From NCBI RefSeq assembly GCF_025961315.1, contig NZ_JAOQNK010000001.1, positions 2,604,001-2,668,000 on the forward strand: a stretch of DNA of 64,000 nucleotides, in the 5' to 3' direction. Shown one piece after another: positions 9,246-18,488 of this stretch. Position numbers and translations under genes: made by a program. The notes below the pieces were generated by a model that worked only from the letters and a program-made list of their open reading frames with translations, was not told where the DNA came from and ran no database searches. Each line of letters starts with the position of its first letter. Position 1 is the stretch's first letter. The DNA comes from Sphingobacterium kitahiroshimense. Lineage in GTDB: Bacteria; Bacteroidota; Bacteroidia; Sphingobacteriales; Sphingobacteriaceae.

Positions 9246-10745
9246 ATGAAAAAAATTAAATATATAAAATTAATCGCATTAACAGTTTTTAGTATCCTGT
9301 TTTTTGCGACGCCCAAATCTTCGTTAGCACAACGTGGATATTCTAATTATAACAGTGGTGTTTCTTTTCAAACATTTTATGATGAACTAGCGCCTTATGG
9401 TGACTGGGTAAATGACCGCAATTATGGTTATATGTGGATACCAGATGTAGGTCCCAACTTCCAGCCTTATTCAACCAATGGATATTGGACCATGACCGAA
9501 TATGGAAATACATGGGTATCAAATTATTCTTGGGGATGGGCACCATTCCATTATGGTAGATGGGAATACAACAACAATTATGGTTGGGCGTGGATCCCAG
9601 ATTATGAATGGGGACCAGCCTGGGTCAATTGGAGAGAAGGTTCTGGTTATTATGGATGGGCACCTTTAGGAATTAATATTTCGATCAATCTTCCTATGAA
9701 TTTATGGGTATTTGTTGGGTCGTCTAACATCTATAGCAATAGATTAGATCGTTACTATGTTCACCCTCGTAATTATAATAATTTTTATAATAGAACTACA
9801 ATTATCAATAATACTGTTATCATCAATAATAAAAACTATTATGGTGGTCCAAGAAGATCAGATATTGAAAGAAGTACAGGAAGACGTGTAAGCGTAAGAA
9901 GTATTAATAATTCTGATAGACCCGGTGCATCACGTGTAACGCGTAGCAGTGTTGATATCTATCGTCCAAATGTGGATCGTAATTCAAGAACTGATGCAAG
10001 ACCAAGCCGGGTTGCTGAAGCTTCATCCCGTACACGCAGCAACAATACTTCTTTACAAAATAGAAATGATCGGGTGATATCTACAAGAGATAATATGACC
10101 AGTACGAGAGGTAGTCGCGAATTATATATTGACAATAGTGGAAATGCTACTGTTAGATCGAGAGAAAATGGATCAACAGATAGAACAAGAGGCAATAATA
10201 GTAATATTGATAGAACAGATGGACGTATAAACAATAATGGTGGTAGCACAAGAAGTAACTCATCTAATACAGATAATGGTTCTTCCAATACCAGAAACAC
10301 CCGGGAGAGAGTACAATCTATCGATAATAATAATAATAATAATAATAACAATACTTCAGTTCGTACAGAAAGGCCTACAAGAAATACAAATACAGTAGAA
10401 CAATCTAGAACTGAGCGACCAGCTAGGGTTCAAACGAGTACAAACAATGAAACTAGAAGTAGCAGAACTGCCCCTACGAACACAGAGCGACCAGCTAGAG
10501 TACAGGAAACTTCAAACAACGAAACTAGAAGTAGCAGAACTGCGCCTACGAATACAGAACGACCTGGAAGGGTTCAGTCAACTTCGAACAACGAAAGTAG
10601 AAGTAGTAGAACTGCCCCTTCAACCAATACGGAACGACCTGCGAGAGCACAGTCAAATAGTGTGGAAAGAAGTAATAATAGTACCAATGAAAGAAGCTCA
10701 ACACAGTCGGGAGCTACCAGAAGCGGCAGTACACGTACAAGATAA
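9246..10745 (+). CDS. Secreted DUF6600-type protein with an Arg/Ser/Asn repeat tail
   Basis: 499 aa with a signal peptide (about 1-28, cleavage near SLAQ). Residues about 40-175 carry repeated Trp/Tyr/Gly motifs (PYGDWV, YGYMWIPD, WGWAPFHYGRW, YGWAWIP, YGWAPLG) diagnostic of the DUF6600 family. From about 200 to the end it is low-complexity, Arg/Ser/Asn/Thr-rich and probably disordered. The tail contains a 22-25-residue tandem repeat built on RSSRTAP-NTERP-R-Q (about 400-470) and an Asn run coded by an AAT microsatellite near 10323. The highly basic tail suggests binding to an anionic surface polymer, which is inference. Function of the family is unknown. Confidence 0.8.
   Translation: MKKIKYIKLIALTVFSILFFATPKSSLAQRGYSNYNSGVSFQTFYDELAPYGDWVNDRNYGYMWIPDVGPNFQPYSTNGYWTMTEYGNTWVSNYSWGWAPFHYGRWEYNNNYGWAWIPDYEWGPAWVNWREGSGYYGWAPLGINISINLPMNLWVFVGSSNIYSNRLDRYYVHPRNYNNFYNRTTIINNTVIINNKNYYGGPRRSDIERSTGRRVSVRSINNSDRPGASRVTRSSVDIYRPNVDRNSRTDARPSRVAEASSRTRSNNTSLQNRNDRVISTRDNMTSTRGSRELYIDNSGNATVRSRENGSTDRTRGNNSNIDRTDGRINNNGGSTRSNSSNTDNGSSNTRNTRERVQSIDNNNNNNNNNTSVRTERPTRNTNTVEQSRTERPARVQTSTNNETRSSRTAPTNTERPARVQETSNNETRSSRTAPTNTERPGRVQSTSNNESRSSRTAPSTNTERPARAQSNSVERSNNSTNERSSTQSGATRSGSTRTR
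10323..10352 (+). repeat. AAT microsatellite in the DUF6600 gene
   Basis: About eight AAT/AAC triplets in a row encode a poly-Asn run. Slippage here would change the length of the disordered tail without shifting frame. Confidence 0.8.
10430..10650 (+). repeat. Tandem 66-75 bp coding repeat
   Basis: Three to four imperfect units encode (S/T)NNE(T/S)RSSRTAP, NTERP, (A/G)R(V/A)Q. The units are highly similar at DNA level (GAAACTAGAAGTAGCAGAAC recurs), which points to recent tandem duplication. Confidence 0.8.
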
Positions 10746-10765
10746 GAATTGAAATAATTTTATGG

Positions 10766-10793
10766 AGAGGCTTAGTAATGATACTAAGCCTCT
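10766..10793 (+). terminator. Terminator of the DUF6600 gene
   Basis: Inverted repeat AGAGGCTTAGTA / TACTAAGCCTCT with a short loop, followed by a T-tract. Confidence 0.85.
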
Positions 10794-10893
10794 TTTTTAT
10801 GAATAAGACACAAATTGGATTTTCCGAACAATTACTTTAAATTGATGTTAATTATTAAATTTACATTCTTATTCACTTTATATTAAGAAGCCA

Positions 10894-12066
10894 ATGGCTC
10901 AACTAACATCCATACTAGACAACGACTTTTATAAGTTCACGATGCAATATGCTGTTGTCAAGTTATTTCCAAAAGCAAAGGCTCGATACCAATTCATTAA
11001 TCGCGGTCAACATAAATTTCCGATAGGATTTGATAAAAAACTAAGAGAGGCAATCGATGCGATGGCAAATCTAAAATTGAGCAAAGCTGAAAAAATGTTT
11101 TTTGCTCAAAATTGCCCATATATTGACCCTACTTATTTTGACTTCTTACAGGGCTATCGCTATGATCCTGATGAGATCAGTATTATTCAAAATGGCGAAG
11201 ATTTAGAAGTTAAAATTGAAGGATATTGGTACCGTACCATTCTATGGGAAGTTCCGATCATGGCTTTAATATGTGAACTTTATTACCAAATAACTGAACA
11301 GAAGCGTTTAACGAATGAACAGGTTATTGATGATGCTAAAACTAAAATTGAAAAATATAAGAAATTAAATATTACAATCGCAGATTTTGGTACAAGGAGA
11401 AGACATTCTTTTCAGGTTCACAAACTTGTCGTAGAAACATTAAAAGAATATGGGGCTGGTACTTTTATCGGAACGAGTAATGTTCTTCTTGCTATGCAAT
11501 ATCAAATTAAACCTATTGGCACACATGCTCATGAATGGTTTATGTTTCATGCAGCCAAGTATGGTTACAAAATGGCAAATTTGCTTGGTCTCGAACATTG
11601 GGCCGATGTATACAGAGGTGACTTGGGTATCGCGCTATCTGACACGTACACAACAGAAGTATTCTTTAGGCAATTTGATAAAAAACTCACCAAATTATTT
11701 GATGGTGTACGACATGACAGCGGAGATCCTATAGAGTTCGCTGAAAAAATCATTTCACATTATGTCAATAAGGGAATCGATCCTTTATCGAAAACCATCA
11801 TATTTTCGGACGGTTTAGATTATGATAAAGTGGCTCATATAACGCAGTATTGTAAAGGCAAAATTGGACATTCATTTGGAGTAGGTACGAACTTCACTAA
11901 TGATGTTGGCCTGACACAAATGAATATAGTGATTAAAATGACTGAAACACAACCAGAAGATGATGAATGGACGCAAGTAATTAAATTATCGGATGAACCC
12001 AAAAAGAACACTGGAGATCCAGCGACTATCAAATTAGCAAAACAAATATTAATGATACATGACTAG
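10894..12066 (+). CDS. pncB: Nicotinate phosphoribosyltransferase
   Basis: 390 aa, full length for the family. It converts nicotinate and PRPP, with ATP, to nicotinate mononucleotide in NAD salvage in the cytoplasm. Family motifs are clear: LDNDFYKFTMQ at the N-terminus, FGTRRRHSFQ with the conserved His, GTSNVLLA, THAHEWFM, DTYTTEVFF, RHDSGDP, FSDGLDYDK and FGVGTNFTND. The last 8 bp overlap the start of a methyltransferase gene, so translation of the two is probably coupled. Confidence 0.95.
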   Translation: MAQLTSILDNDFYKFTMQYAVVKLFPKAKARYQFINRGQHKFPIGFDKKLREAIDAMANLKLSKAEKMFFAQNCPYIDPTYFDFLQGYRYDPDEISIIQNGEDLEVKIEGYWYRTILWEVPIMALICELYYQITEQKRLTNEQVIDDAKTKIEKYKKLNITIADFGTRRRHSFQVHKLVVETLKEYGAGTFIGTSNVLLAMQYQIKPIGTHAHEWFMFHAAKYGYKMANLLGLEHWADVYRGDLGIALSDTYTTEVFFRQFDKKLTKLFDGVRHDSGDPIEFAEKIISHYVNKGIDPLSKTIIFSDGLDYDKVAHITQYCKGKIGHSFGVGTNFTNDVGLTQMNIVIKMTETQPEDDEWTQVIKLSDEPKKNTGDPATIKLAKQILMIHD

Positions 12067-12760
12067 AGATATTTACGGCGAAGCCTTAAACGATTATTAC
12101 ATTCATCAAAAAGAGGTAGCGCCTCTGCTGTTACACAGTAGTTATGGTGATATTGAAGAAATGCCCGTTGATATATTTTTTCGCGACGAAGACGAGATTC
12201 CTGAACTGGAATTTATTGCGCTTTCCCTATGTGATGGACGTGTTTTAGATGTGGGCGCTGGCGTAGGTTGTCACACGTTGTATTTGCAAAACAAAAACTT
12301 TGACGTTGAAGCACTTGAAGTATCGAACATAGCCTGTCAGATCATGCAACAGAGAGGGGTTCAAAAAATACATCATAACGATTTTTATCAATTCAAAGAT
12401 CATAAATATGATACGCTCTTGTTCTTGATGAATGGAATTGGATTAGCAGGCGATATAGAAGGCTTTAAAAACCTTTTGATTCATGCTGAATCCATATTAA
12501 CAGATCGTGGACAGCTTATCTTTGATACGTCAAACATCGAGTATCTTTATGAGGAATATAAAATAAAACGACCTGATCACTATTTTGGAGAGATAAATTA
12601 TCAATATCAATATCAGGGAAATTTTGGAGATAAATTCAAGTGGTTATATCTGGATCAAAAGATGCTCATTAAAATTGCATATGAATTAAACTGGGTAGTA
12701 CAAATTCTATTTGAAGATGAACACGACCAATATTTAGTTCGTATGGAAAAGAGAAAATAG
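12059..12760 (+). CDS. Class I SAM-dependent methyltransferase
   Basis: 233 aa. A Rossmann-type methyltransferase domain has SAM motif I VLDVGAGVGCHTLYLQ (about 61-76), an acidic residue after strand 2 (VEALEVS) and a plausible motif IV region (YDTLLFLMNGIGLAGD). The substrate is unknown. Overlap with pncB might suggest a link to NAD or nicotinate metabolism, but it could be only operon packing. Confidence 0.85.
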   Translation: MTRDIYGEALNDYYIHQKEVAPLLLHSSYGDIEEMPVDIFFRDEDEIPELEFIALSLCDGRVLDVGAGVGCHTLYLQNKNFDVEALEVSNIACQIMQQRGVQKIHHNDFYQFKDHKYDTLLFLMNGIGLAGDIEGFKNLLIHAESILTDRGQLIFDTSNIEYLYEEYKIKRPDHYFGEINYQYQYQGNFGDKFKWLYLDQKMLIKIAYELNWVVQILFEDEHDQYLVRMEKRK

Positions 12761-12780
12761 TGCCCACTTAATGAGATACA

Positions 12781-12815
12781 ACAAAGCCTTTCGGAAATAT
12801 TGCGAAAGGCTTTGT
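12781..12815 (+). terminator. Terminator of the pncB operon
   Basis: Inverted repeat ACAAAGCCTTTCG / CGAAAGGCTTTGT followed by TTTTT, 20 bp after the methyltransferase stop codon. Confidence 0.9.
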
Positions 12816-12869
12816 TTTTTAATAAGTAGCAATTTTAAATACGATTACCAACCTGATAATTAAAATGGG

Positions 12870-13343
12870 CTATTTAAGCTTGATATAGGTTTCAATTATT
12901 ATTTGTTTAACACCTAATTCTGGAAGATTTTCTTCACCTTTTTGAATAAGTGTATCTCCTTTTTGAGTTAGCTCAAAATCAAAAGTAGTATTTTCCCAGT
13001 CGCGCATGCTGCAATACTGTAAATGTTCTTTATATTTATTACCATTTAGTGTATATGTACCTCCTCCCGAGACAAATAATGGTTCTTTTCCTTTCCCTTT
13101 CTCTTTATCGTGATTAAAAAAAGAAAAATGATCTCCATTAAACATCTTAAACATCTCTGTTTTTGATGTATCTGTAAAAGCAAGAATCGTGTCTGTTCCT
13201 TTTATGGTTTTACTTTCAAGTAAACGATAGGTTCCTGCAATATTTTGTATACTTTCCACAGGTTTATCAGACTTTGGCGCACATGATGAACATGCAGCAA
13301 CAAATGACAAAATGATTAACTTTTGATTTATTAGGTTTTTCAT
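12870..13343 (-). CDS. Small lipoprotein, lipocalin-like
   Basis: 157 aa from the ATG at 13343, chosen because it gives a clean lipoprotein signal peptide (MKNLINQKL..., lipobox VAAC, C18). An upstream in-frame start would place charged residues before it. The mature part has the pattern of small Bacteroidota lipocalin-like proteins: IAGTYRLLESK near the start, GDHFSFF, GGGTYTLNGNKYKEH. Function unknown. It is downstream of the SusD gene on the same strand, but a hairpin lies between them. Confidence 0.65.
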   Translation of the reverse strand: MKNLINQKLIILSFVAACSSCAPKSDKPVESIQNIAGTYRLLESKTIKGTDTILAFTDTSKTEMFKMFNGDHFSFFNHDKEKGKGKEPLFVSGGGTYTLNGNKYKEHLQYCSMRDWENTTFDFELTQKGDTLIQKGEENLPELGVKQIIIETYIKLK

Positions 13344-13360
13344 AAAATGGTTTTTTATTT

Positions 13361-13397
13361 TAACAGAGATCAAAGTACTTGCATTTGATCTCTGTTA
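13361..13397. other. Hairpin between SusD and the lipocalin-like lipoprotein gene
   Basis: Perfect 14-bp inverted repeat TAACAGAGATCAAA / TTTGATCTCTGTTA. In the minus-strand direction it is followed by A-rich, not T-rich, sequence, so it is not a canonical intrinsic terminator. It could be an mRNA processing or stabilising stem downstream of susD. Confidence 0.6.
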
Positions 13398-13410
13398 AAG
13401 ATGCAAGAAA

Positions 13411-15021
13411 TTACTTATCCCACCAAACACGTCCGGTTAATTTATCTCCACCAGTTACTGCATTTGAAGCTGCTTTATAATTTTCTGGATTCTCAGCAGC
13501 TTCCATTACCGGATAAGGAAATCTTCTCGGGATAGTTCCTCCTGTTGCATTTCCCGGATAATTACCGATCGAAATTAAAATAGGATATCCTGTTCTTCTC
13601 CAATTACTCCAAGTTTCATAAAAATCGAGCATTGTGATAGTATGTGCCCAATATTGGGAATTAATTTGATTAAGTGCATCACTTGTATTCAAAGGGTTTT
13701 TAATAACATACTCTTCTGCCTCTGCTTCAGAAATCCCTAATGTAGAACTATACTGATTTAAATATGTAAGTCCCGCTTTAACTCCATTTTTATAATGCTG
13801 TGATGCACTACCGCCAATACTCCATCTCTGAGCTGCCTCGGCCCATAGAAGTTCTGTTTCAGCATATGTTAGAATAAATGTAGGTGCCTCTCTTTTGATC
13901 ATTTCAGGGTGAGCCGAAGAGTATTCATCCATTTTTGTAAAATTCAGGTCACTTGCAATATTGTATTCTGGTTTAGCACCTAAATCTTTACCATTAGGCA
14001 TTCCTTTCTGTTTTGCTGGATCAGTAATAAAACTTGCATTTTGATCTTTATTCCCGTCAGATAAATATAATTTAGTAACAGCTATTTTAGCCAGTCTTGG
14101 ATCATTTGATTTTTTCAAGAAATCGATAAAGGTCTTGGACCATTTAGTATAAAAATGCTCTTGCCCTCCATCACCTAATAACACTTGGCTATTTCTATTT
14201 TGAGTGACGCGTGCACCAGAAGTTTCATGTTTTAGATAAGCATTGTCATCATTAGACGTCATGGTCTTATTAATAACTTTATTCGCATATTCTTTTGCTT
14301 TGTTTTCATCGACCTTAATTAGACGCATTGCTAGACGTAATATAAATGAATTTCCAAACTTCTTCCATTTATTAATATCACCTCTATATATTACATCTCC
14401 GACTAAATTTTCACTAGAAGCTGTTAATGCATTGGTAGCTTCATCTACTTCCTTTAAAAGATCATTATAAATATCTTGTTGCTTATCATATTTTGGTGTA
14501 TATATTTTATCATGATAACCCAGACCTGCTTCTGAATAAGGAATATCTCCATACAAATCTGTCAGTCTTGCAAAAATTAAAGCTTTCCAGATTCTTGCTA
14601 TCTGATGTAGGTTATTATACTCCGGTTTTCCTTTAGTATTATATACAAGATCAACAATATTACGAACTTGCTCAGAGTAGGCTCCGACTGCAGATGTACC
14701 CCAATAAGCAGTTGTATATGCTTCATTCAAAATATATTTATCTCCAGCCCAATAACTCACCACCGTAGAAAAACCTTGCATCATTGTAGAAGCATAAATT
14801 AAATTTGCTCTCCAAGTATCGTAAGCAAAATCGGTACTTCCTGTATAGGTCAACTGTGACGTTGATAGCAAATAATTAGGATTAAAATTCTCATTCGTAT
14901 ATGCATTGGGATCCGTGTTGATTTTTTCAAAATCTTTTGTACAACTTCCTGCACTTAGCAATAGTGTAACTGCTAAACCCGATATAATTGGTTTAAATAT
15001 TTTTCTCATTGTAAACTTCAT
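13411..15021 (-). CDS. SusD/RagB-family outer-membrane lipoprotein (SusD-like_2 type)
   Basis: 536 aa with a lipoprotein signal (about 5-27, LLSAGSCTKDFEKIN). The N-terminal NTDPNAY motif and the C-terminal WSNWRRTGYP and IPRRFPYP are typical of the SusD-like_2 branch. SusD proteins are surface lipoproteins capping a SusC barrel and binding its substrate. The start overlaps the SusC stop codon by one base (TAATG). An alternative in-frame ATG four codons in is equally possible. Its SusC partner is interrupted by an amber codon, so whether this lipoprotein has a working transporter is uncertain. Confidence 0.9.
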   Translation of the reverse strand: MKFTMRKIFKPIISGLAVTLLLSAGSCTKDFEKINTDPNAYTNENFNPNYLLSTSQLTYTGSTDFAYDTWRANLIYASTMMQGFSTVVSYWAGDKYILNEAYTTAYWGTSAVGAYSEQVRNIVDLVYNTKGKPEYNNLHQIARIWKALIFARLTDLYGDIPYSEAGLGYHDKIYTPKYDKQQDIYNDLLKEVDEATNALTASSENLVGDVIYRGDINKWKKFGNSFILRLAMRLIKVDENKAKEYANKVINKTMTSNDDNAYLKHETSGARVTQNRNSQVLLGDGGQEHFYTKWSKTFIDFLKKSNDPRLAKIAVTKLYLSDGNKDQNASFITDPAKQKGMPNGKDLGAKPEYNIASDLNFTKMDEYSSAHPEMIKREAPTFILTYAETELLWAEAAQRWSIGGSASQHYKNGVKAGLTYLNQYSSTLGISEAEAEEYVIKNPLNTSDALNQINSQYWAHTITMLDFYETWSNWRRTGYPILISIGNYPGNATGGTIPRRFPYPVMEAAENPENYKAASNAVTGGDKLTGRVWWDK

Positions 15022-18000
15022 TAAAATTTAACACTTAAATTAGCACCAAACGTCCGTACTGCAGGTACTCCACCTAACTCCAAACCAGGAAATGTTGCAT
15101 TGTAACTTGATTCAGGATCAATATTATCCGTTTTCTTCATCAGCACAAATAAGTTACGGCCTACAGCACTAACATTAAGGGATTTAATTCTATTATTGAA
15201 CATTTTAACAGGGAAATTATAACCAATTACAACTTGTCTCAATTTTATAAAATCTGAACTTTGAACAAAGTTTTTTGAAACGTTATTTGCAACATTCGTA
15301 TAATAGGCCGCTGCATTTGTCCCTAAAGATTCACGATTATCCAATGTTGCTTGATGTAATCCATTGATGTATCCATAATAATTAGTTGCTGAAAACAATT
15401 TACCGCCCCATTTTCCATCAATCAAGAACGAAACATTTAAATTTTTATAACTGAATTCATTATTCCAGCCTGCAAACCATTTATTCATAGCAGACCCATA
15501 GGCTTCCAAATCACCTCGAGCAGGTGATTTGGCATCATCATCCAGTAAAACGATATTCCCATTTGCATCGTATTTATTATCAAAAGCCATTACCTGATGA
15601 ATAGATTTACCGACTATTATTGACGTAAAACCTACTCCTGAACGAGAAGTTGCAATCGTTAATGGATTACTCTCATCAATACCATCCGCTAAAGAAAGTA
15701 CTTTATTATCATTAAAAGATCCATTTAAAGTTGACACCCATTTAAAGTGATCATTCTTAATAATTGTCGCAGAAAGTAAAGCTTCAAATCCCTGATTTTG
15801 CATTTCACCAGCATTTAAAACTGCTGCAGAATATCCTGAAGTAGTTGCAACCTTTACATAAGTAATCTCATTTTTCGATTTTTTATTATACCATGTCAAA
15901 TCCAAATTTACACGATCATTAAAAAGACGTAATTCTGTACCAATTTCAAGTTCTTTTGCTGTAGATGGTAATAGCGAAGAATTTGGAATGTTAACATTTG
16001 AAATAATTCCAAGAGGTTTACCCTGTAAAGACTCGCTCCTTAATCCGTAAGTCAACATGGTTTGAAAAGGATCTGTAGCTTGTCCTACTTGTGCAAAACC
16101 TGCTCTTAACTTACCGAAACTTAACCATGATGGTTTTAAATATTCAGAAAAAATAAATGATGTAGAGATCGACGGATATACAGAATTTAATTTATTATCC
16201 TTGCCAGGGGAAGCCAAAGTTGAGAACCAATCTGACCGCAAACTTCCATTTAAGTAAAGAACATCTTTGTAAGCAAACTCCATTGTACCATAAACCGACT
16301 GCATCTCATTTTGATAATAACCCAAAGCGATCGATTTATTTAATGCATTACTTATTGTATAAACAAATGGAACGGCAAAATCTACTCCGTTATTGGTTGT
16401 CTGTTGAGATTCAGTATTACGGTATGCAGCTCCAACATTGGGAGTTATCGAATAATCTCCAAATTGAAATGATTTACCAAGTAATATGTCTGTATTAATG
16501 TCAACAAATTTTGTATTCTGTTCACTAATCTTACCAGTAGCGTAATAAGCTGTACCTGTAGGCAATACATTTGTATATTGATCATTATAGCCATCCCTAC
16601 CTGCGCGTCCTTGGATAAATAAGCCATTAATAAACGTATATTTTGCGGCTATTGAACTTATTGAGCGATCACGCTTTGTATTATTTTGAAATTCATAAGC
16701 GGCAAACCATGGATTAGTAGCATATACATTTCCTGTATTGAACGCAACCTCATTACCATGCTCATCTTTCCACGGTTTTAAGTCATCTACATTGACACTT
16801 GTTGGAATAAACATTGCATTAAAATTAGCATTCCCTGCACCGTCCGAAAGCATGGGTCTATTTTTCACCTGCTCATAGATCAAATTAACACGAGCGTCAA
16901 TCGTCAACCTTTTGATCGGTTCAAACATACCTGCCAGATTAAATGACTGCCTATCTAAACCAGAATTAGGAACTACCGATTTATTTTTAACATCAGATGC
17001 TGATAAACGGATCGAGCCACCATCGAAGCTCTTGTTTAGAGCAAGCGTATTGGTCCAAGTACTACCTGATCTATAAAAACGATCTAAATTCCCCTTTTGT
17101 AAAGAATATGGTCTTTCTTTACCATCAAATTGAACAACAGGTGTACCATCTAATTTTGCTCCCCAACTGGAACTACCGACTTGAGCTGCTGCTTTTTGAC
17201 TATTTGGTTTTACACCACTAGCCCCTTGCCCATAGATTGTTTGCCAATCAGTTTGGTCAATTATTTGTTCTCCAACAAAGTTACTATTGAAATCAATTGA
17301 ATTACCTTTTCCAGATTTAGTTGTGATCAGAATTACACCTGCTTTAGCACGTGCACCATACAATGCTGAAGCCGCAGCTCCTTTTAATACGGAAATACTT
17401 TCAATATCATCTGGGTTAATATTACTGATCGCGTCTCCTAAATCGGGTGCATTGTCCCACTGGCTTCCAGAATTACCTTTTGAATTGGCATTTCCAACAC
17501 CTACAGGTTTATTTTCCATGGGAATACCATTAATAACATATAACGGTTGATTCGTCTGACTTATACTGGAAATACCACGAATCGTTACATTCGTCGCAGC
17601 TCCCGCTCCCCCAGAAGTACTACCGATATCCAAACCAGCAACCTTCCCAACTAAGGCATTTACAACATTATTTTCACGCGCTTGCGTCAACGATTCACCT
17701 TGAACCTGAGTAACCGAATAACCTAAAGAGCGTTTCTCTTTTTTCATACCCAACGCAGTCACAACAACTTCATTCAGCATACGATTATCTTCCGTCAAAA
17801 CGATTTTAATAGAAGTATCATTACCCAGAACCGGCTCCTCTGAATTATAACCAGCAAATGAAATGACAAGTGTATTTCCCGTCAGTGCGTTAATGGAGAA
17901 CTTACCGTTTAAGTCAGTAGCTCTTGCGACTGCAGAACCTTTAACACGAACTGTAGCTCCCACGAGTGAGTTGCCTTTTTCATCTGTTACAATACCTTCA

Positions 18001-18377
18001 TAAACTTTATTCTATTGCTGGCTGACAACCACCAAACCCTCGTTTGAGATACTATATGTAAGGCCAGTCTTATTAAATAATTTGGCTAAAATATCCGTAA
18101 CTCGTCCATTCTCAACCTGCATGGAAACCTCCTTATTCAGATTGTCATTACTTGAGCCATAGACAAAGTAATAGTCACTTTTTTCTTCAATCATTTTAAG
18201 TACTCTGCTCAATTTTGTTTTTTGGACATCAAGCGATACTTTTTGTTGGGAATAAACATTAGCCGAAACATTCATTACGACAAATGCACTCATAATCAAG
18301 GTTAGTTTCATCCGTATAATGAATCTAAAATGCACAATGTAGCCATTACGCATTTGCAATAAGCAATTTTTTATCAT
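15021..18377 (-). pseudogene. STN-type SusC TonB-dependent receptor interrupted by an in-frame TAG
   Basis: One reading frame of 1119 codons encodes signal peptide, STN domain (about 45-120), CarboxypepD_reg-like domain (about 125-205), plug (about 215-325) and a 22-strand-type barrel ending in the aromatic FGANLSVKF. It is broken once, by a TAG at 18012-18014. Codons on both sides are in frame and coding (VVSQQ-stop-NKVYEGIVTDEKG). The break falls exactly between the STN domain and the rest. The downstream part begins without a signal peptide (GTG at 17963 is the first usable start), so on its own it could not reach the outer membrane. Without readthrough this would be a pseudogene that still makes a 121-aa secreted STN peptide. 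Its neighbours are FecR and ECF sigma genes (signal transduction) and SusD. Confidence 0.88.
18012..18014 (-). other. In-frame amber codon in the SusC gene
   Basis: CAG CAA TAG AAT AAA on the minus strand. A single C-to-T change in a CAG codon would explain it. There is no frameshift on either side. Confidence 0.9.
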
Positions 18378-18457
18378 ACTTTAGTATTAGGTTTAAAATT
18401 CAATAAAGAGCAGCACGTTTTTCCAGAATTGCTGCTTAAGAATTAATCTTTTTTTCA

Positions 18458-18481
18458 AGGATGGCGTTGGTCCGCCATCCT
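18458..18481. other. Hairpin between fecR and the STN-SusC gene
   Basis: AGGATGGCG / CGCCATCCT with a 6-nt loop. The T-run (ATTTTTTTT) follows on the plus strand, i.e. on the wrong side to terminate fecR transcription. On the minus strand the stem is preceded and followed by A-runs. Possible mRNA stability or attenuation element. Confidence 0.5.
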
Positions 18482-18488
18482 ATTTTTT

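Noticed and set aside
9959..10351. 130-codon Leu-rich frame antisense to the DUF6600 gene
   Set aside because: It is the complement of the Arg/Ser/Asn low-complexity tail; composition is explained by the repeats on the other strand.
10447..10752. 101-codon frame overlapping the DUF6600 tail
   Set aside because: Shifted reading of the tandem repeat; no independent support.
13361..13397. Hairpin as an intrinsic terminator of the SusD gene
   Set aside because: The minus strand has no T-run after the stem; listed only as a hairpin.
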